This document shows, in pieces, positions 26,201 to 39,000 of a stretch of 64,000 bases of DNA. The position numbers and the translations under genes are program-made. Below the pieces are notes generated by a model. That model was not told the origin of the DNA and made no database searches. It was given only the letters and a program-made list of their open reading frames with translations. Source of the DNA: Monarcha castaneiventris obscurior (taxonomy: Eukaryota > Chordata > Aves > Passeriformes > Monarchidae); assembly GCA_026261815.1 (NCBI GenBank), contig JAMPIT010000566.1:30963001-31027000 (forward strand). The letters are read 5' to 3'. Position 1 is the first letter of the stretch; every line of letters begins with the position of its first letter.

Positions 26201-28057
26201 AAATTTACAAGAGCATTATACCAGATTTTTAGTTTCTTTCCCAAATGAACCCTTATACCTTACAGGTCATCAAAACACCAGCAGCCACTTCATTAGTCAT
26301 AAAAAACTTCCTTCCTTGAAGTGCTAATCATGTACAAACCTGACACCAGGACAGAGAACTGTGGCACAGAAACAGTCATGGAGGAAATCTGAGATGTGAA
26401 GCCAGATTTGTTGCATGACTAAATTCATGTTAATAATAACTGAATACCTGCTGAAATGAAAGCAGTTATCCCAAACAAGAAATATTTACCTTATTCCTTT
26501 TCTTCCTTTTTCAAAGCAGCCATTTATTTGTGTTACACACCAGTTTGTAGGCAAAGTAACTAAAACAAAATGACAAAACCATTGAAAATACATGCTTGCA
26601 TTTATGAAATGATGTAAGTAAAAGCAGCAGGATGCTGAATCAAGTACAGATAACTGAGTTGATAGTTACTGACAGTTACCATGGGTATCTTTTTATATAG
26701 TTGTATTTAACTAGTACATATCCAACAATAATTTACATCACTCCTAAAATAAAAGGTTAAAGTAACTACTGTTATATAAGAAGCAGATATCATCAGTGGG
26801 TCTTCTCCAGTACTGCTGAATGTGTAGACATATATGGTGATCAGTTTAGTATTGCCATACACATGTACACCTGCAAACAAGAAGCTTAAGGTTTGTGGAT
26901 GTTTATTATATGATTTCAGCAGAAATGTTTGCTTGAGGATCTTTTGCTTTAATAAATAAACTGGCTTTCTTTTGTAGGGTATTTTTGGCATTTTTTTTCC
27001 CTCCACAGCTTGAAAATTTATTTTCTCATAAAGTCTTTTAAGAAAGTGTTTAAAATGGGTTTCCTTTGGCTGCTATGGATACAAAAAATGCTTAAGTGCC
27101 TCTTAGGAATTTTTATGTTCTTCAAGGCAAGAAAATCAGAGGAAGGAGTTAAAAACCAGAAGTGCCATAAGCAGAAATAGATTTTACAGTCCTTCTACTG
27201 GAACACAGTACCATCCCAGTGGAAGTCATTAGACATTTTTTCTCCATATATAATGAAGGACTGCAGTGACTCATTCCTGAGTTGTAAATGAATTTTTAAA
27301 ACCTTTCAGAGCCATGGTCAGGGACATCATAAAACTAACAGCTCAGGATATTATTCCAACCCATAATTTCTTAGCAAGGAGATGATACAGGTCAACTGCC
27401 GAGTAAACCCTGTTTATGGACATTGAACTTCAGGTCAAGTGTATTGCTAGGAAATTTAAGCGCTGATGAATGAAAATCAAAAGCAATTATGACCAATTAT
27501 ACCTGTATAAAGCTAAACACGCATTTTTGCTTCTGCTGTTTTAAAATATTAGTGACCAGAAATCATCAGAGACAAATCAACAAAATCATTTCTAGAGATT
27601 TCTCATCAAAGTACCTTCTATCTCTCTTTTTCTCTCGTGTCTGTGGGATGGAAAATGACACCATGTCAGTCTTTCTCACATAATTGCATTATTGCCTTGC
27701 TAGAAGTAGGAAATTTTATTTCAAGACTATTGTCAAACAATGTCCTTTCTAGCCTATCCTCACTTAGCCTCTACTTTTCAAAGTAACTATTTTTTTCTAG
27801 TGTGATTTTATCTCTTTTCTCATTATCTGGCCTAATAACCTAGAGAAGAGTGGGCAGAGGACTGTGTGTTGGCCAAAGCACGGCATCCCTTTCTCCATAT
27901 CCTGTTGTAACCTAATTTTCTTTTTGTGTGCCACAGGGGTGTGTCTCGTGTATCTCACCAGTAGACTGAAAGGTAGGTATCACTGCTGGGAGTCAAGTGT
28001 CTGGTCAGGCTGGAAGTGGCACAGATGAATCACAGGAAAATGATATTTTTATTTTCT
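23293..28057. other. Non-coding unique DNA, no gene seen
   Basis: AT-rich sequence. A TTTTG-type run sits near 24786-24808. No ORF of note: the ones present are 60 to 100 codons, low in complexity, or opposed on the other strand. I see no repeat family. Confidence 0.5.
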
Positions 28058-28180
28058 TCTGTGGCTCTTGGAAAATTACTTCAAGGTTGTGTGCCTCGAT
28101 TTTTGCATCTGTAGAAAGCACCCGTCTCAAAGGACTGCTAAAACTTAGTTTATCAATAGCTGTAAAGCACTATGTACTCC
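28058..28180 (+). repeat. MIR-type ancient SINE remnant
   Basis: The sequence runs gtggctcttgg, aaattacttcaagg, tgtgcctcgatttttgcatctgta, then about 60 bases later agctgtaaagcac. Order and spacing match the core and tail of MIR-like SINEs (gtgaccttgggcaagttactt, tgcctcagtttccccatctgta, taatgtttgtaaagcgc). MIR elements are ancient and rare in birds, and this copy is diverged as expected. An L2-derived tail with the same motif is an alternative. Confidence 0.55.
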
Positions 28181-30058
28181 CAGACAGAAAATAAACATAT
28201 TTTAGAAGATTAAATTTAATACTTTTGGAATCCTTCAGAGGTTTTAAAACCTCTATTCCATCCACTCAGAACATCAACTCCAACCTACAAAAAACAGTCC
28301 CTAAAATATCCCCCAGTATTTTCATGGAAGCCGTGGCAAATCCAAGCACCTTTATTTGATACTGTGTTCAGAAAATATTCTGAGTGAAATCCTATCCCTG
28401 CCAAAGTGAGTGGCTAGGGTTGTGTTTCCAGCCTAGATTTAGAGTCTCCAGAAAATGAAATGCTTCTTATGTCCTTTGGAATCATATTCCAGTGGCTTAT
28501 TGCCCTTGTGGCTAAAAGTCTTGGGAGATGGCATTTCCCAAAGGAGCCTACCCATCCTTAGATTTTATTTGAACCATGTCTTCTGCATTTATTGAATATT
28601 AAATATATTCAGAAATGCATTTAATAACATCTTGTGGCTGCTGGCTTTTTCAAAAACAATGACATAACTATTTTCTAATAATCTGAAAGCATATTGCCTT
28701 TCCAAGCATCTTGATTTATACACAGGAAAGAGCTCAGGCAATGGAAAAAAAAGAACATTCTCATTCAGAGAACTATTAAAGTGTTTTTCAAAGGCTGATA
28801 CTGAGAAAGTAGAGGCAGTGGGAAAATGAAAAAAGAGTTTATTAGCAGATAGATATCCCTTCTGTACAATACAATTCTTGAGTAGAAGAAAGTACATAGC
28901 AAGTGTTTCACTCTTATTAAAAGAACATTAAGTCTGGATCCATGGTTTCACATCCAATAAGATAACGCTAGTATTAGGTGAGCAAGCACTATAGGAATAT
29001 AATTTTTTTTCCCTTTCATACAACTGGATTGCAATTTCAGCTACAGGCACATGGAGACAAGGGAAGGAAAGAAATCCTACAACTTCAGACATTACCACTT
29101 TGATCTCCTCAAATGATCCTGGATTTTAATGACAACAGGTGATTGATGTTACAATGTTCCAGTTAAATGCCTGGGTTATTATGCTGTGAGAATTCCAGTC
29201 AGCCATAGCTGCATTGCTGCTGTGAGCAAAGCTGCAGTGAATTTCTTTCCCTATTCACAAGCTGAACTAGAGCAACCTATATCTCCATGCTGTAGAACTG
29301 AGGTCACAACAATAATGAGGCACTAAAATTTGCTTTAAGCCATAGAAATTTTATCCCAACCAGTCTGAGGACTAGGTCGGATCTTCAGGGGATGTTGCTC
29401 CCTTTTATTATTCTGTTGCACCTGTGGTGTATGATCCACATCTTCCCATCTGTTCAGAGCTCAGATCCTTAGAGAAATGGAAAGGGAATGAAACCCGAAG
29501 TGTTTAGATTGTTCAGGATGGACGCTGCCTGGAGTAAACTCCTTGTTAGTGACACAGCCTACAAAAGGGACACTAAGAAATGAGGCTGGCAGCTAGTGAA
29601 AAAAGGTCAAGAAGTCTTGCAGCTTGCCTCCTGTCCAGAAGAACCATATACAGGATAGACAGCTCATCGTCGTGAGGTGAAGGAGTCTCGTGGCATTGCA
29701 GAAAGGAGGTCACTCACACTGCCAAGAGGTAGTCTCAACAGGAGGGCTCATCCACTCTCTCTTCTCTGCCTGCATCCCTGAGGTATTCTCAGGCCAAACT
29801 CTCAAAGTCGTGTTTTATAGCTCAGTACAATTGTTCAAGTTGGTATGGCTTCATGTTTAACGATTTCCATTTAATGGAAGTCAGGAAATGTTAAATGTCT
29901 GGTTACAGTGCTGTACCTGTGTCTCTTAAGCAGTGAAAGTGGCATGGACAATTTGGTTCAGCAAATGCTAAAACATGCTGGATCCACATGGATTTTACTG
30001 GTATATTTTAAATCATTCAACAGAAAATGCAGTTCTCCTGTCTAAATGCATGTCTCAG

Positions 30059-30116
30059 CCCCTTTGAATCCAGTAGTAGGTCTCAAGAAAGTTTTGCTGA
30101 TGCTGTGATTTCAAAG
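30059..30116 (+). other. Exon-like segment, 58 bases, unverified
   Basis: The acceptor region (ttctcctgtctaaatgcatg then TCTCAG) ends at 30058; a strong donor AAG/GTGAGC starts at 30117. Only one frame stays open: after one leading base it reads PFESSSRSQESFADAVISK (19 codons) and ends on a codon boundary; the other two frames contain stops. Acceptor purines are a weakness. The peptide is serine-rich and unrecognised. Confidence 0.18.
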
Positions 30117-30559
30117 GTGAGCATGACTCTACCTCCTGCCCCAATTATCAGCCAGTTTCTTTAATAATTCAAAATCCTTGCTAAAATCCTGACCTTAGAG
30201 ATTAATAAAATGATCCTTTATAGCCTTTCCAAGTTAGGCCGATTAAACACAGATTTGGCACAGACAACCTGAGAAACTTCAGTAACGTTATTCATTTAGC
30301 TAACAGAGTTACCTCCCCTGCTGACGCACTCCCAATTAATGCCAAGAAAGGCATCTGATCCGGTGGAAGGGGACCGCTTGTTCCGTGCTCTCTATTACCT
30401 TGGATTTGCTCCCAATTTAATGATAACATCACTGTGGTTTTCTTGAGAATTGTAATTATTTTATGGAAGTGGGTAGCATTCAGTCCAGCTCACAAGCCTT
30501 CCCAAGAGGACAGCAGGCCCCAAGCCTGGACAGCAGCAGGTGTTTTGGAGGGAAGCATT

Positions 30560-30870
30560 TGTTAGCTCCCCAAAAGCACCTGAAGAAAGACTTGTTTGGC
30601 GTGGCAGTGGGCGACTAATTTATACCCTGCAGCACAAAGATACCCGAGCTGAAGTGCTTTATAATTACAACTGACAGTCTTGTATCTGTACATCAGCTTC
30701 TCCAGGCCTAGGCTCTGCTGCAACCAAGCAGAGCCAGCTTAGCTTAACTCTGCCTGGAAGCATCTCCGATTAAACTGATGCAACTGTACACATGAAGACG
30801 GATTTAAAATTAGTTTTTTGTTACGCTGGTGTTTATGAATGCCAGCTGAGTCACTGCAGGCTGAATTTAA
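30560..30870. promoter_or_regulatory. Possible regulatory or conserved non-coding block with perfect hairpin
   Basis: A perfect 9-base inverted repeat (GGCTCTGCT at 30711-30719, AGCAGAGCC at 30727-30735, seven-base loop) lies in repeat-free sequence. About 110 bases downstream, near 30844-30857, CAGCTGAGTCACTGCA joins an E-box to an AP-1/Maf-like half site (TGAGTCA). AT-rich homeodomain-like cores (ctaattta, ataattac) flank the region. The motifs are directly visible; regulatory function is inferred, and single sites of this kind occur often by chance. Confidence 0.2.
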
Positions 30871-31132
30871 ACCAGTTTACTAGAGTTCATACCCAAAATT
30901 AGTGGGATTTAGCCAAACCAGTTTAAAACTTAGCTGCTGGAGTGGCACTGGCTGAGCAAGTTGTGGTGTGAGGCTGCCAGGGAGGAGGGCCATGCTGAAG
31001 GACAGGGGATGCTCTGGCCACAGCCCATGGCCTCTGACATATCCCCAGGGTAGAGGTGACATGGGTGATGGCTGTGCCTGTCCCTGGGAGGAGGAGGAGA
31101 GCAGGAGGTCTGATCCCAGGAGGAGTTGAAGA

Positions 31133-31290
31133 AATAGAATCATAGAAACATTTAGGTTGGAGAAGACCTCTAAGGTCATCGAGTCCAACTTCTAACCCAG
31201 CACTGCCAAGTTCACCAATAAACCCTGTCCTTAAGTGCCACATCCACACATCTTTTAAACAACTCCAGGGTTAGGGATTCGTGCTGGAGT
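31133..31290 (-). mobile_element. CR1 LINE 3' end, truncated
   Basis: Reading plus, it starts agaatcatagaaac and continues with ttaggttggagaagacct, catcgagtccaac, agcactgccaagtt and aagtgccacatccacac, all hallmarks of the reversed avian CR1 3' untranslated region. The element is therefore inserted on the minus strand and severely 5'-truncated, as is usual for CR1. Similarity fades after about 31290, possibly continuing weakly to 31320. Confidence 0.9.
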
Positions 31291-32073
31291 CCCACCAGTC
31301 AGCACTGGCTGGGAACTTGTCCCAATGTACAGCTAAGATGTTATTCCCCTTGCCCAAAGACCAGCATAACACCAGGAGATAAAAGCTGGATCTCTTGGAC
31401 TATTTCAGACAGTTTTTCCAACCGAACCTTAGTGACTCTGCTTTCAGGATCCAGCCCAAATTGGAGAAGGGAGGGAGATTATCTAATCATGAAAGAATTT
31501 ATGATTTCCAGAATATAAGATCATATGAAATGATGGCATACAGAATGAAGTTTGGCTGTTTAAAGTATGTTCTTTCAAAGCTGAACTACAGGCTTTGTGT
31601 AAGAACTCATAAGGAGAGGTTGAGAGGCCCCTCCCAAGCCCTGAGCAGAAAGGAGGGTTGAGGTGGATGCTGTGGAGCACCTGAGGTCCCCCATGGCAGG
31701 GAAGATTAGGGGTTTTTTCTCCTGGAAAAGGCAAGGGGCTGTGCCTCTGTGCACAGGCCAGCAAGGAGTGTGAGTGCCCCGTGGCAGGTAGGGACAGAAA
31801 GCTGTGACCAGGGAGGCATTCCAGGCTTGTGGCAGCACCAGGAGGAGGCACTGAGGCATGGCCACAGGGACAGAGGATTCTGTCTCCCAGCCTGGCCTAC
31901 TGATGGGGGCTTGGGCAGAGCCTGGGACCAACTGCTCCACACAGGCACCTCTGCTGAGGCCAGAAGAGGTCCTGGTGCTTTTCTCCTGGATCCTGCCACT
32001 TTGGGGAAGGGGCTTTAGCTGTCTGCACAGCTGTTGTCAGCAAGAGATTTGGCTTTTATAACAACAGGTCCCA

Positions 32074-32437
32074 CTTTGAGAATCGAGGATGGCTATGGGG
32101 GCACCTGAGAGACACCTCACAGTACCTACAAGGAGGAGATGGAGTCAGGTTCCTCACAGCAGTGCAGTGGGGAGGACAAGAGGCATCAGGTGTAAGTTGA
32201 AATGAGAGTTTCAGGCTGTCTATAAACAGGAACTCTCTTCCCATGAGGGAGGCAGTGGAGGTCACCTTGAGTGTCTGTGCCATCTCCATCATCCCCAGGG
32301 CGATTTCAAGCCTCAGGTGGTCCAAGCCGTGAGCAGCCTGGTCTGGCTCCAGCACCGGCCCTGCTCTGGGACAGGAGGTGGACTGGAGACCTCCCGAGGT
32401 ACCTCCCAGCCTGAATTACACCATTATCCTATGATAA
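32074..32437 (+). mobile_element. CR1 LINE 3' end, older copy
   Basis: In plus sense the order of CR1 landmarks is kept: ttgagaatcgaggatgg, acagtacctacaagg, gaggacaagaggcatc, ggttggtccaag-like steps around ctgagcagcctggtct (here gtgagcagcctggtct), aggaggtggactggagacct, cgaggtacctcccagcctgaattacaccattatcctatga. The last part is the CR1 3' tail ending in a decayed octamer. The copy carries many substitutions and small gaps, so it is older than its neighbour at 32889. It contains no intact coding sequence. Confidence 0.85.
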
Positions 32438-32888
32438 CCAATAGGTGTTTTTAAACTAAGACAGCTTTGCATGTACAGCACATTATACTTGGCCCTTAGC
32501 CTCAATAAGGTCTTGTGGCAGCAAATTATATAAATTATATAGATTAATCAGTTAACCATCATTTCAGTCAGCGTTATTTTCACCCTGACTTTGATTTAAG
32601 GAAGCAAGACATTTTCATTTTTGCAATCCCATGCACTTGAGGCAAACTTCCCAACATACATGCTTAAGTAAGTAACCTCCTTGTGACAGTGCTGAGCTCT
32701 CATCAGCTGTCTCTTGAAGGGAAATTATTGCCAGATGAGCACTTTGGGAAATTTGTTCCTTTGTTTACCAGCCCACGTAAGACTTTTGGACCCTAATTTT
32801 TGGCACATCTTCTAAAGTGTCTCTGCCACAGTAGCTTCTATGTGTTCTGAAGAAGTAAATTTTGTCCTTACAAGAAAGGTGCGTTATT

Positions 32889-33066
32889 ATCATAGAATCA
32901 TAGAATATGCTGAGTTGGAAGGGACCCACAAGGACCATCAAGTTCTAGTCCTGCACAGGGCAATACCAAGAGTCACACATTTCTGAGAGCAGTGTCCAAG
33001 CACTTTTTGAACTCTGTCAGGCTGGTGCCGTGACCACCTCACTGGGAGCCTGTTCCAGTGTCCACC
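32889..33066 (-). mobile_element. CR1 LINE 3' end, well preserved
   Basis: Two adjacent copies of the reversed terminal octamer (catagaat catagaat) are followed by atgctgagttggaagggac, ccacaaggaccatcaag, gcacagggcaataccaag, ttgaactctgtcaggctgg and gagcctgttccagtg. This closely follows the reversed 3' end of avian CR1, so the element lies on the minus strand, truncated at its 5' end near 33066. It is the best preserved tail in the window, implying a relatively recent insertion compared with 32074-32437. Confidence 0.95.
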
Positions 33067-36000
33067 CATCATATCCATGTTATTGTCCTCCCAAGAGCAG
33101 AGTGGCTGACCCATCAAAAGTCTCACAGTGAGAGAAAATCAATACTTCAAACACAACCACCCATCTGTTAGTCATAGATTTCATTAGCAGAGGAGCAAGA
33201 TTCACCACCCTTATCCAGTTAGGTATAAGTTTTGCTAAAATGTAAGGGAATATATATTAAATATGAACCTTATTATGTTTATCTTAAATATCAAATTTTG
33301 TGTATGTTCTATTTTTAGTCATATCTGTAAAAGAAAATACATTTTTTGTTTCCAATTTTTATTTATATGTCTGTTTTCTTCTCTTTTTGCAGTAAATTAG
33401 TCACTAATTTAATCATCTCTAAGATCCATATGCTCGCCCACACCATCCTTCATAGGAGTACAATGAGATAAAGATTCTTATTTGCTGCACTGGGGTATAA
33501 TTAAACTTTCTACATTTCAATTATTTCAATTTCTTACCATGAGCAATCACATGGCCTTCTGCAATACAAGAAGATAATGTTTTCATTTAAAATGTTTCAG
33601 AATTTTCTACACTCATCTTTTAATTTAGCTTCCAGTCTTTGATAATATGGTTTACTTACATCAAATCAGTAATACATTCCACTGAAATGGTTTATTTTGT
33701 TTTGGTTCAGGTTTTTTTCCCTCCTGTGGCCATATTGGCAAGTTTCACAGCTGAGCAGTATGACAAATACCATATGTTCACCTTCAGGCCACTGTGTTAT
33801 TTGCTGGTAACTGCAATTCCTGCTGCTGTAGTTGCTCTGTGAAATTAAGAGTGACTACGACACTTTCCTTCTATTACCTTAAGTCGTCTTATGTATCTAG
33901 GCAACTTTCTAGAGTCACTGCTCCATGAAATGAATTGAAATATGTGTAGATTCACATTTCACATTGGTAAAACACAAGCAACATTTGAATTCTGAACAGA
34001 AATGAAAAACATTCAAATTGGAAAGTTGCCTGCAAAAAATTCAATACTTTTCTGCCTTTATTCATTTGTTTCAGCCTATATTGTTTGTGAATCTAATGAA
34101 ATGCTAGGTTAGATCTCCATTTCAGTATGAAATGACTCAAGGGAATAGAGTAAATGTCCAACTTCATGAACAATATATGACAAATCTGTAGAGCAAGTTC
34201 TTTGATTAGTTTATCTAGTGGCTTATAACTTTGCTTTTGAATAAACAGGGATTGTCAGACTGAGGTAGCAGGAGAGTTTGCTATGAATATTCATGCAAAC
34301 ACGCTTGTCCTAAGTCTTGCACAGTTTAATGGAGCTATTCCTTGGCCTTGCTTTGATTAATTGACTTTTTTAATGAGGTTTTGTTCATTTTTGTTTAAAG
34401 TTTTGAAGAAAGAGGGCACAGAAGAACAACTAACTAAATTGCCATTCCCTGAAGACCAAACCAGCTGTCAATAGGAACTAAGAGTTCAATAGAAAGGCAG
34501 GATTGAGCCTTATATTTCCTAGTCTTTATTGAGTCCTGTTTCCCACCGGACCACAGAAGAAGGGCTGACTAACTAAGAGATTTCAGTTTTCTTGCTATGT
34601 TTAATCTTTTAACAAGTGGTGCCATCCACCCAGATCAAACTTCTTTGCTCACTTGTAGGCTAATCCTGGGCCAAAGGGTTTCATTCCTTGCTCCACTGCC
34701 TCTAGAGAAACTCCTGCTGGTCCTTCTCCATCAAGAACACCAGCTTCCTCTTCTCCTCTGATTGCAAAATCTTCCTCAGTGCTTTGGGCTGACTCTTCCT
34801 CCTTATGCTTGCATCCTTCATCAGCTGCAGCCGCTCACCTGCAGACATGTAGCAGATCTCTAGCTGGCAGCTGCACTGGAAGTTTAGGAACCTTTATTAG
34901 ACACACAGTCTCCCAAGTTAGCAACAGTGCTAATGCTGTGAGGTGAAGAAAGGGGGGGGAAAATAGACATCAAATTCCAAGTTAGCAAAAGTGTTGTTGC
35001 CTTAAGAAAATCATTGGCAGGTTTAGTGTGGGATCTTGCCAGGACTTTGCAGGAGCAAGGGGAGAGAGCTAAAGATACGTAGTTGGATGTAATCTATATG
35101 CTTAAACAGTAATAAATAGTTCAGTCTGCAGTCATAAGGAGGATTTAAAAGGTGTTCTTTCACCCAGTAAGACTTTCCTTAAGGAGGTGGATCTGCTCTT
35201 TCTACAGTGTGTGAGGAAAATCAGCACCATAGAACAGAACCTGTAAAGGCGAAAACAAGAGCTGTCTAGGTAGCAACAGAGACTTAAAGAGCTTTAGAGC
35301 TTGCTTCCCTCCAGGCAGTGTTATTTTGGGCTGACGAGAGATGCCTTCACACCTGTGAGCCCCCTCCTGGAGTAAGCTTTCAGAGAAGCCAGGACAGCTT
35401 GTTCTCAAAAGAACAAGCAGGTGTTCTCCTTTCATGGAAGTATCCAAGAAAAAAAATCAGTCACGCAGAAGCAGTGGTGGCACCAATTCTTCCTTGTGGT
35501 TTTGTTTGCTTCCTCAGGTATTCCAACTTCCAGTGAGATGCATGACAATTGCAGATAAAGAGGTCTCCGCTGAAGTGGGAATTTTGGTGAAATCTAGACT
35601 CTTAAATTCACAGTTGTCCCAAAAACCTCTGGCTTTAACTGTTACATAGTATTAGTAAAAAACTTGATTAGAATCTATGTTTTGGGTCAGTGTATAGAAA
35701 TAGTATAGTATATAGAAATTGAGAAAATTAAAAAGGGTTTGACTACGAGCAGTGTTCTTCAATGACAATAATTAAAATGTGGTAATTTTATTGCTTGGTC
35801 TTGTCAAAATCCAAAACCACTTTGATTTGTGTATTTCAGGACAATCTAGTCCTTGGATCAAGGGCACAGAGCAGGGAATTGAATCTAGATATCTCTCTTC
35901 CCTCTGTCTCAGACATGTCTATGTCACTTTAAAGTTGTAAAGGAGGTAGATGAAGTCTTCAAATAAAATTATTTTCTTGTGTTCATTTTGGATACAGAAA

Positions 36001-39000
36001 ATAGCTGTTTTCCAGCTAATAAAGCTGAAACCTTGTGAGACCAAGGTGTCAAAAGAAGAGATGTTAGAACAAGCTGCTAAAATTAAGCAGCAGTGTAGTT
36101 AAAAAGAAAACTTGGCTGCTGTTCCACCAAGTATTCTGTGGAAACACAAGAACAGAATGGTCATGTTGTTAACAAAATGTAGTGTTAAATACAGAAGAAG
36201 ACCTTAGGATAGCAAATTTCAGCCCTATCTCTAGCAAAGGTTCTGTGGCAACCGTGGAAATGATAAAAAAGTTTGTCTAGTGGCATTATTGAGTAAGAGG
36301 ATGAAACAGTAATTAAAGGAAATTATTAGAAACAATAGGAGTAATAGAGATGAAATACTCACAAATCAACACTGATGCTGTAAAAGAGAGTGGTGTTTTC
36401 AATCTACTGACACTTTATTGTAAATGCTAGCATAGCAATATCTAAAGTAAAATAATCTGAAAAAAATTTATTTGGACTTTTAAAAACTGCTTTTGTCAAA
36501 ATTCCTGAAGTGGGGGCTGTTATAGAAATTAAGTATCATGAGGTGAGGGAATTATGATTAGGGAGCAGCAAGCCATAGAAAAGCAAGAACTGTAGGTAAG
36601 CACCCAGGTACCATGCTGGCAAAAGGCCAGCCAAGTGATGACTGCAGAGCTGCACTCTGAATGCTGTCAAATACATTTCAAATGATGGAAAACTCACCTG
36701 AAGTGCAATAGAGTGTGAAAAACACCTAACAAAGGGACCTCACCAAGCTAAGTAAACTAGCAGTGGAATGATAGATGGAATATGTCAACAAAAGAGTATC
36801 ATGGACAATATTGCTAGTTTAAAAGTGAAAAAAAATTCCTAACTCTTAGGGATGCAAAGGGCCAAAGTCTTCTTTATCTGCAGTGATGGTCAAAGTGTGA
36901 CTGGATGTCTAAATGAGAATATAAGCAGTAATAAAAATAATTCTACATTGTAGATGTAGCATACTTTATTACACATGCATAAGGTTTCTTAAGGCATAAT
37001 GTGTGGGTGCATGGGTGGGAGTGCATAAGTACATATATGCACTGACATAAAATATTCACCTATCTACAGAGCTGAATTTTTAGAAGCAATAATATTTAAT
37101 ATGATAATCCTATGATTCAGAAGTTCTGTGCAGTCTTGTGGTGTTATACCCCTGAAGTGCTAATGCTTCAGCTGTTCTGCTGTATGCTCATGGAAACATG
37201 TACATGCAAATTTCTGGTTTACATATAAAAATATCTTCCCCTGTTTCACTGTCTTTTATAACATTTTTCCTGCTTATGGACTCTTTGCAGAAATTATTAG
37301 AAGCAATGAAAGTTTTTCATAGAAATATAAACTGAATAGACAGGGACATCTTGTTTCACAGAGGAGTTGAAGAAGTGCATAAAAGATACGTGAAATCTGG
37401 GTACAGAGAAAGGCAATCAGGTGGTGTGTTTAAGGAGATACATGGCGCACCTAAAATACAAAAAACTTTGAAACATACAAAGGTACTCTTATATTTATCA
37501 CTGGCAGAGTAAGTTTACTACCATATGTAGAACTTATTGCCATATGATAACCACTGAGTCCAAGATTCTCCAGCAGTTGGGTGTATCAATGACCAAAACA
37601 TTGAACCATCAAGTGAAAAAGAAATTAATGGAGGTACATGGAGACAATGAGGCTTAAAATTATAATCCCTGTAACAGCCAGGCTTTCTACAGTGGTTTTG
37701 GAGTGATTTGAGGCACCTGAAAATACAAGTAAGCATTGGATTGATGAGTAACTGTGATTTGGCAAGGTAATGCTACAGATCCCAATTTGTTGCATTCCTG
37801 TAACTTAAGATGATCTCACTAACTTTGATGAATGCATTTCCATTGCTATTTGATAGCACAGGACATGTTATGTCCCAAAAAGTGATTCTTTGGCCTCCAG
37901 TAAACCTCAAATCCTACTGATCCATTAGGAATTACAGCTTTTTTTGGTGCCTTAAAGTAGAAGTTGAGCTCTACACAAGGTAGTGTCTTGCAAGACTGCT
38001 AACAGTTAGCAATGATGGAGTAAATTCAGGGTAAGTAGGAATCCCAAATGCTGTTTTTATTGCCTTAAAACTGAAAATCATTCAGTCTGACCAAAGGCAA
38101 GTGAATATCCATTTTGGACTCCTGAAATAAGTGTTAAGTTATATGATTTCTTTGAATGCAGTTTTTTATTTAGCTTGTCTGTAGTTTAGCTCAATTTTAA
38201 TACTCGAATAGAATCATAGTGAAGTGAAATGTTAGTTATAGAATTTTAGACCAAGGCATAAATCTATGAAGACCATTTAAGTATTTGTTATAATGCCATA
38301 CCGGGAACAAAATTTTTGCCTAGAAATTTCCCCCCTAGATAAAAAGAAAAATAATGTCTCTATTGTGTGTCTCTATAGTCTTTTGTTATACTAGTTTTGA
38401 ACACAGTTGTTACTAAGTTTGCAAATGTTAAAATGTTAAAACTGGGCATTCAAAAGCAGATGCTCTCCACTTATTTATGACACTTGGGTATGAAATAAAT
38501 CAAATCTCTTCAAGTGTCTAACATGCTCGGGACCTGCAAGCTGCCAAAATGGAGGAGAGTTCTCTGGCCAGACAGGCCTTTCTAAGTAATATTTTTTTTT
38601 CTCATTTTGTGTGTTAAAACTGTAATTCAGGCTGTCTGACTTAGGGGTAGTTCCCTCCGTTCAGCATGTCTGATTAAGTGACTTGATGCTCCTCTGCCAG
38701 GTCAGTATGGAGACTGACAGTGTGTGCTTCCTCCTATGTGAACAGGTCCTATGGTCAGGTAAGCCTGGCAGTGACAGCTTTCATTACAGTAGCATGGGCT
38801 GGTGGTGAGGGAAATGTTTGGGAGAGGGCTGGTGGCTGTGATCCAATGGCCTACCTTTGTGTGGTGTGGTTGTTCTCTTTTCTTCCCTTGTCCACTAATG
38901 AACTTGCTGGGCAGTTTTGTCTGTGGCTGCCCAAAGAAATGAGAGACAGAGCTAGAGAAAATTAGTGGTGTAGTAGAGGACAAGGAGCTTGCAAGTATCC

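Larger units (their letters stand above)
28181..31132. other. Unique non-coding DNA with one exon-like segment and a possible regulatory block
   Basis: Apart from 30059-30116 and 30560-30870 I see nothing beyond unique AT-rich sequence. The end (30880-31130) is GC-richer and merges into a CR1-rich cluster. Confidence 0.45.

Noticed and set aside
31483..32355. ORFs of 67 to 122 codons on both strands
   Set aside because: They lie in GC-rich sequence, partly in a CR1 3' UTR, and have no domain.
38200..38280. Possible CR1 tail (atagaatcatag)
   Set aside because: Only one octamer-like phrase; the following sequence does not match CR1.
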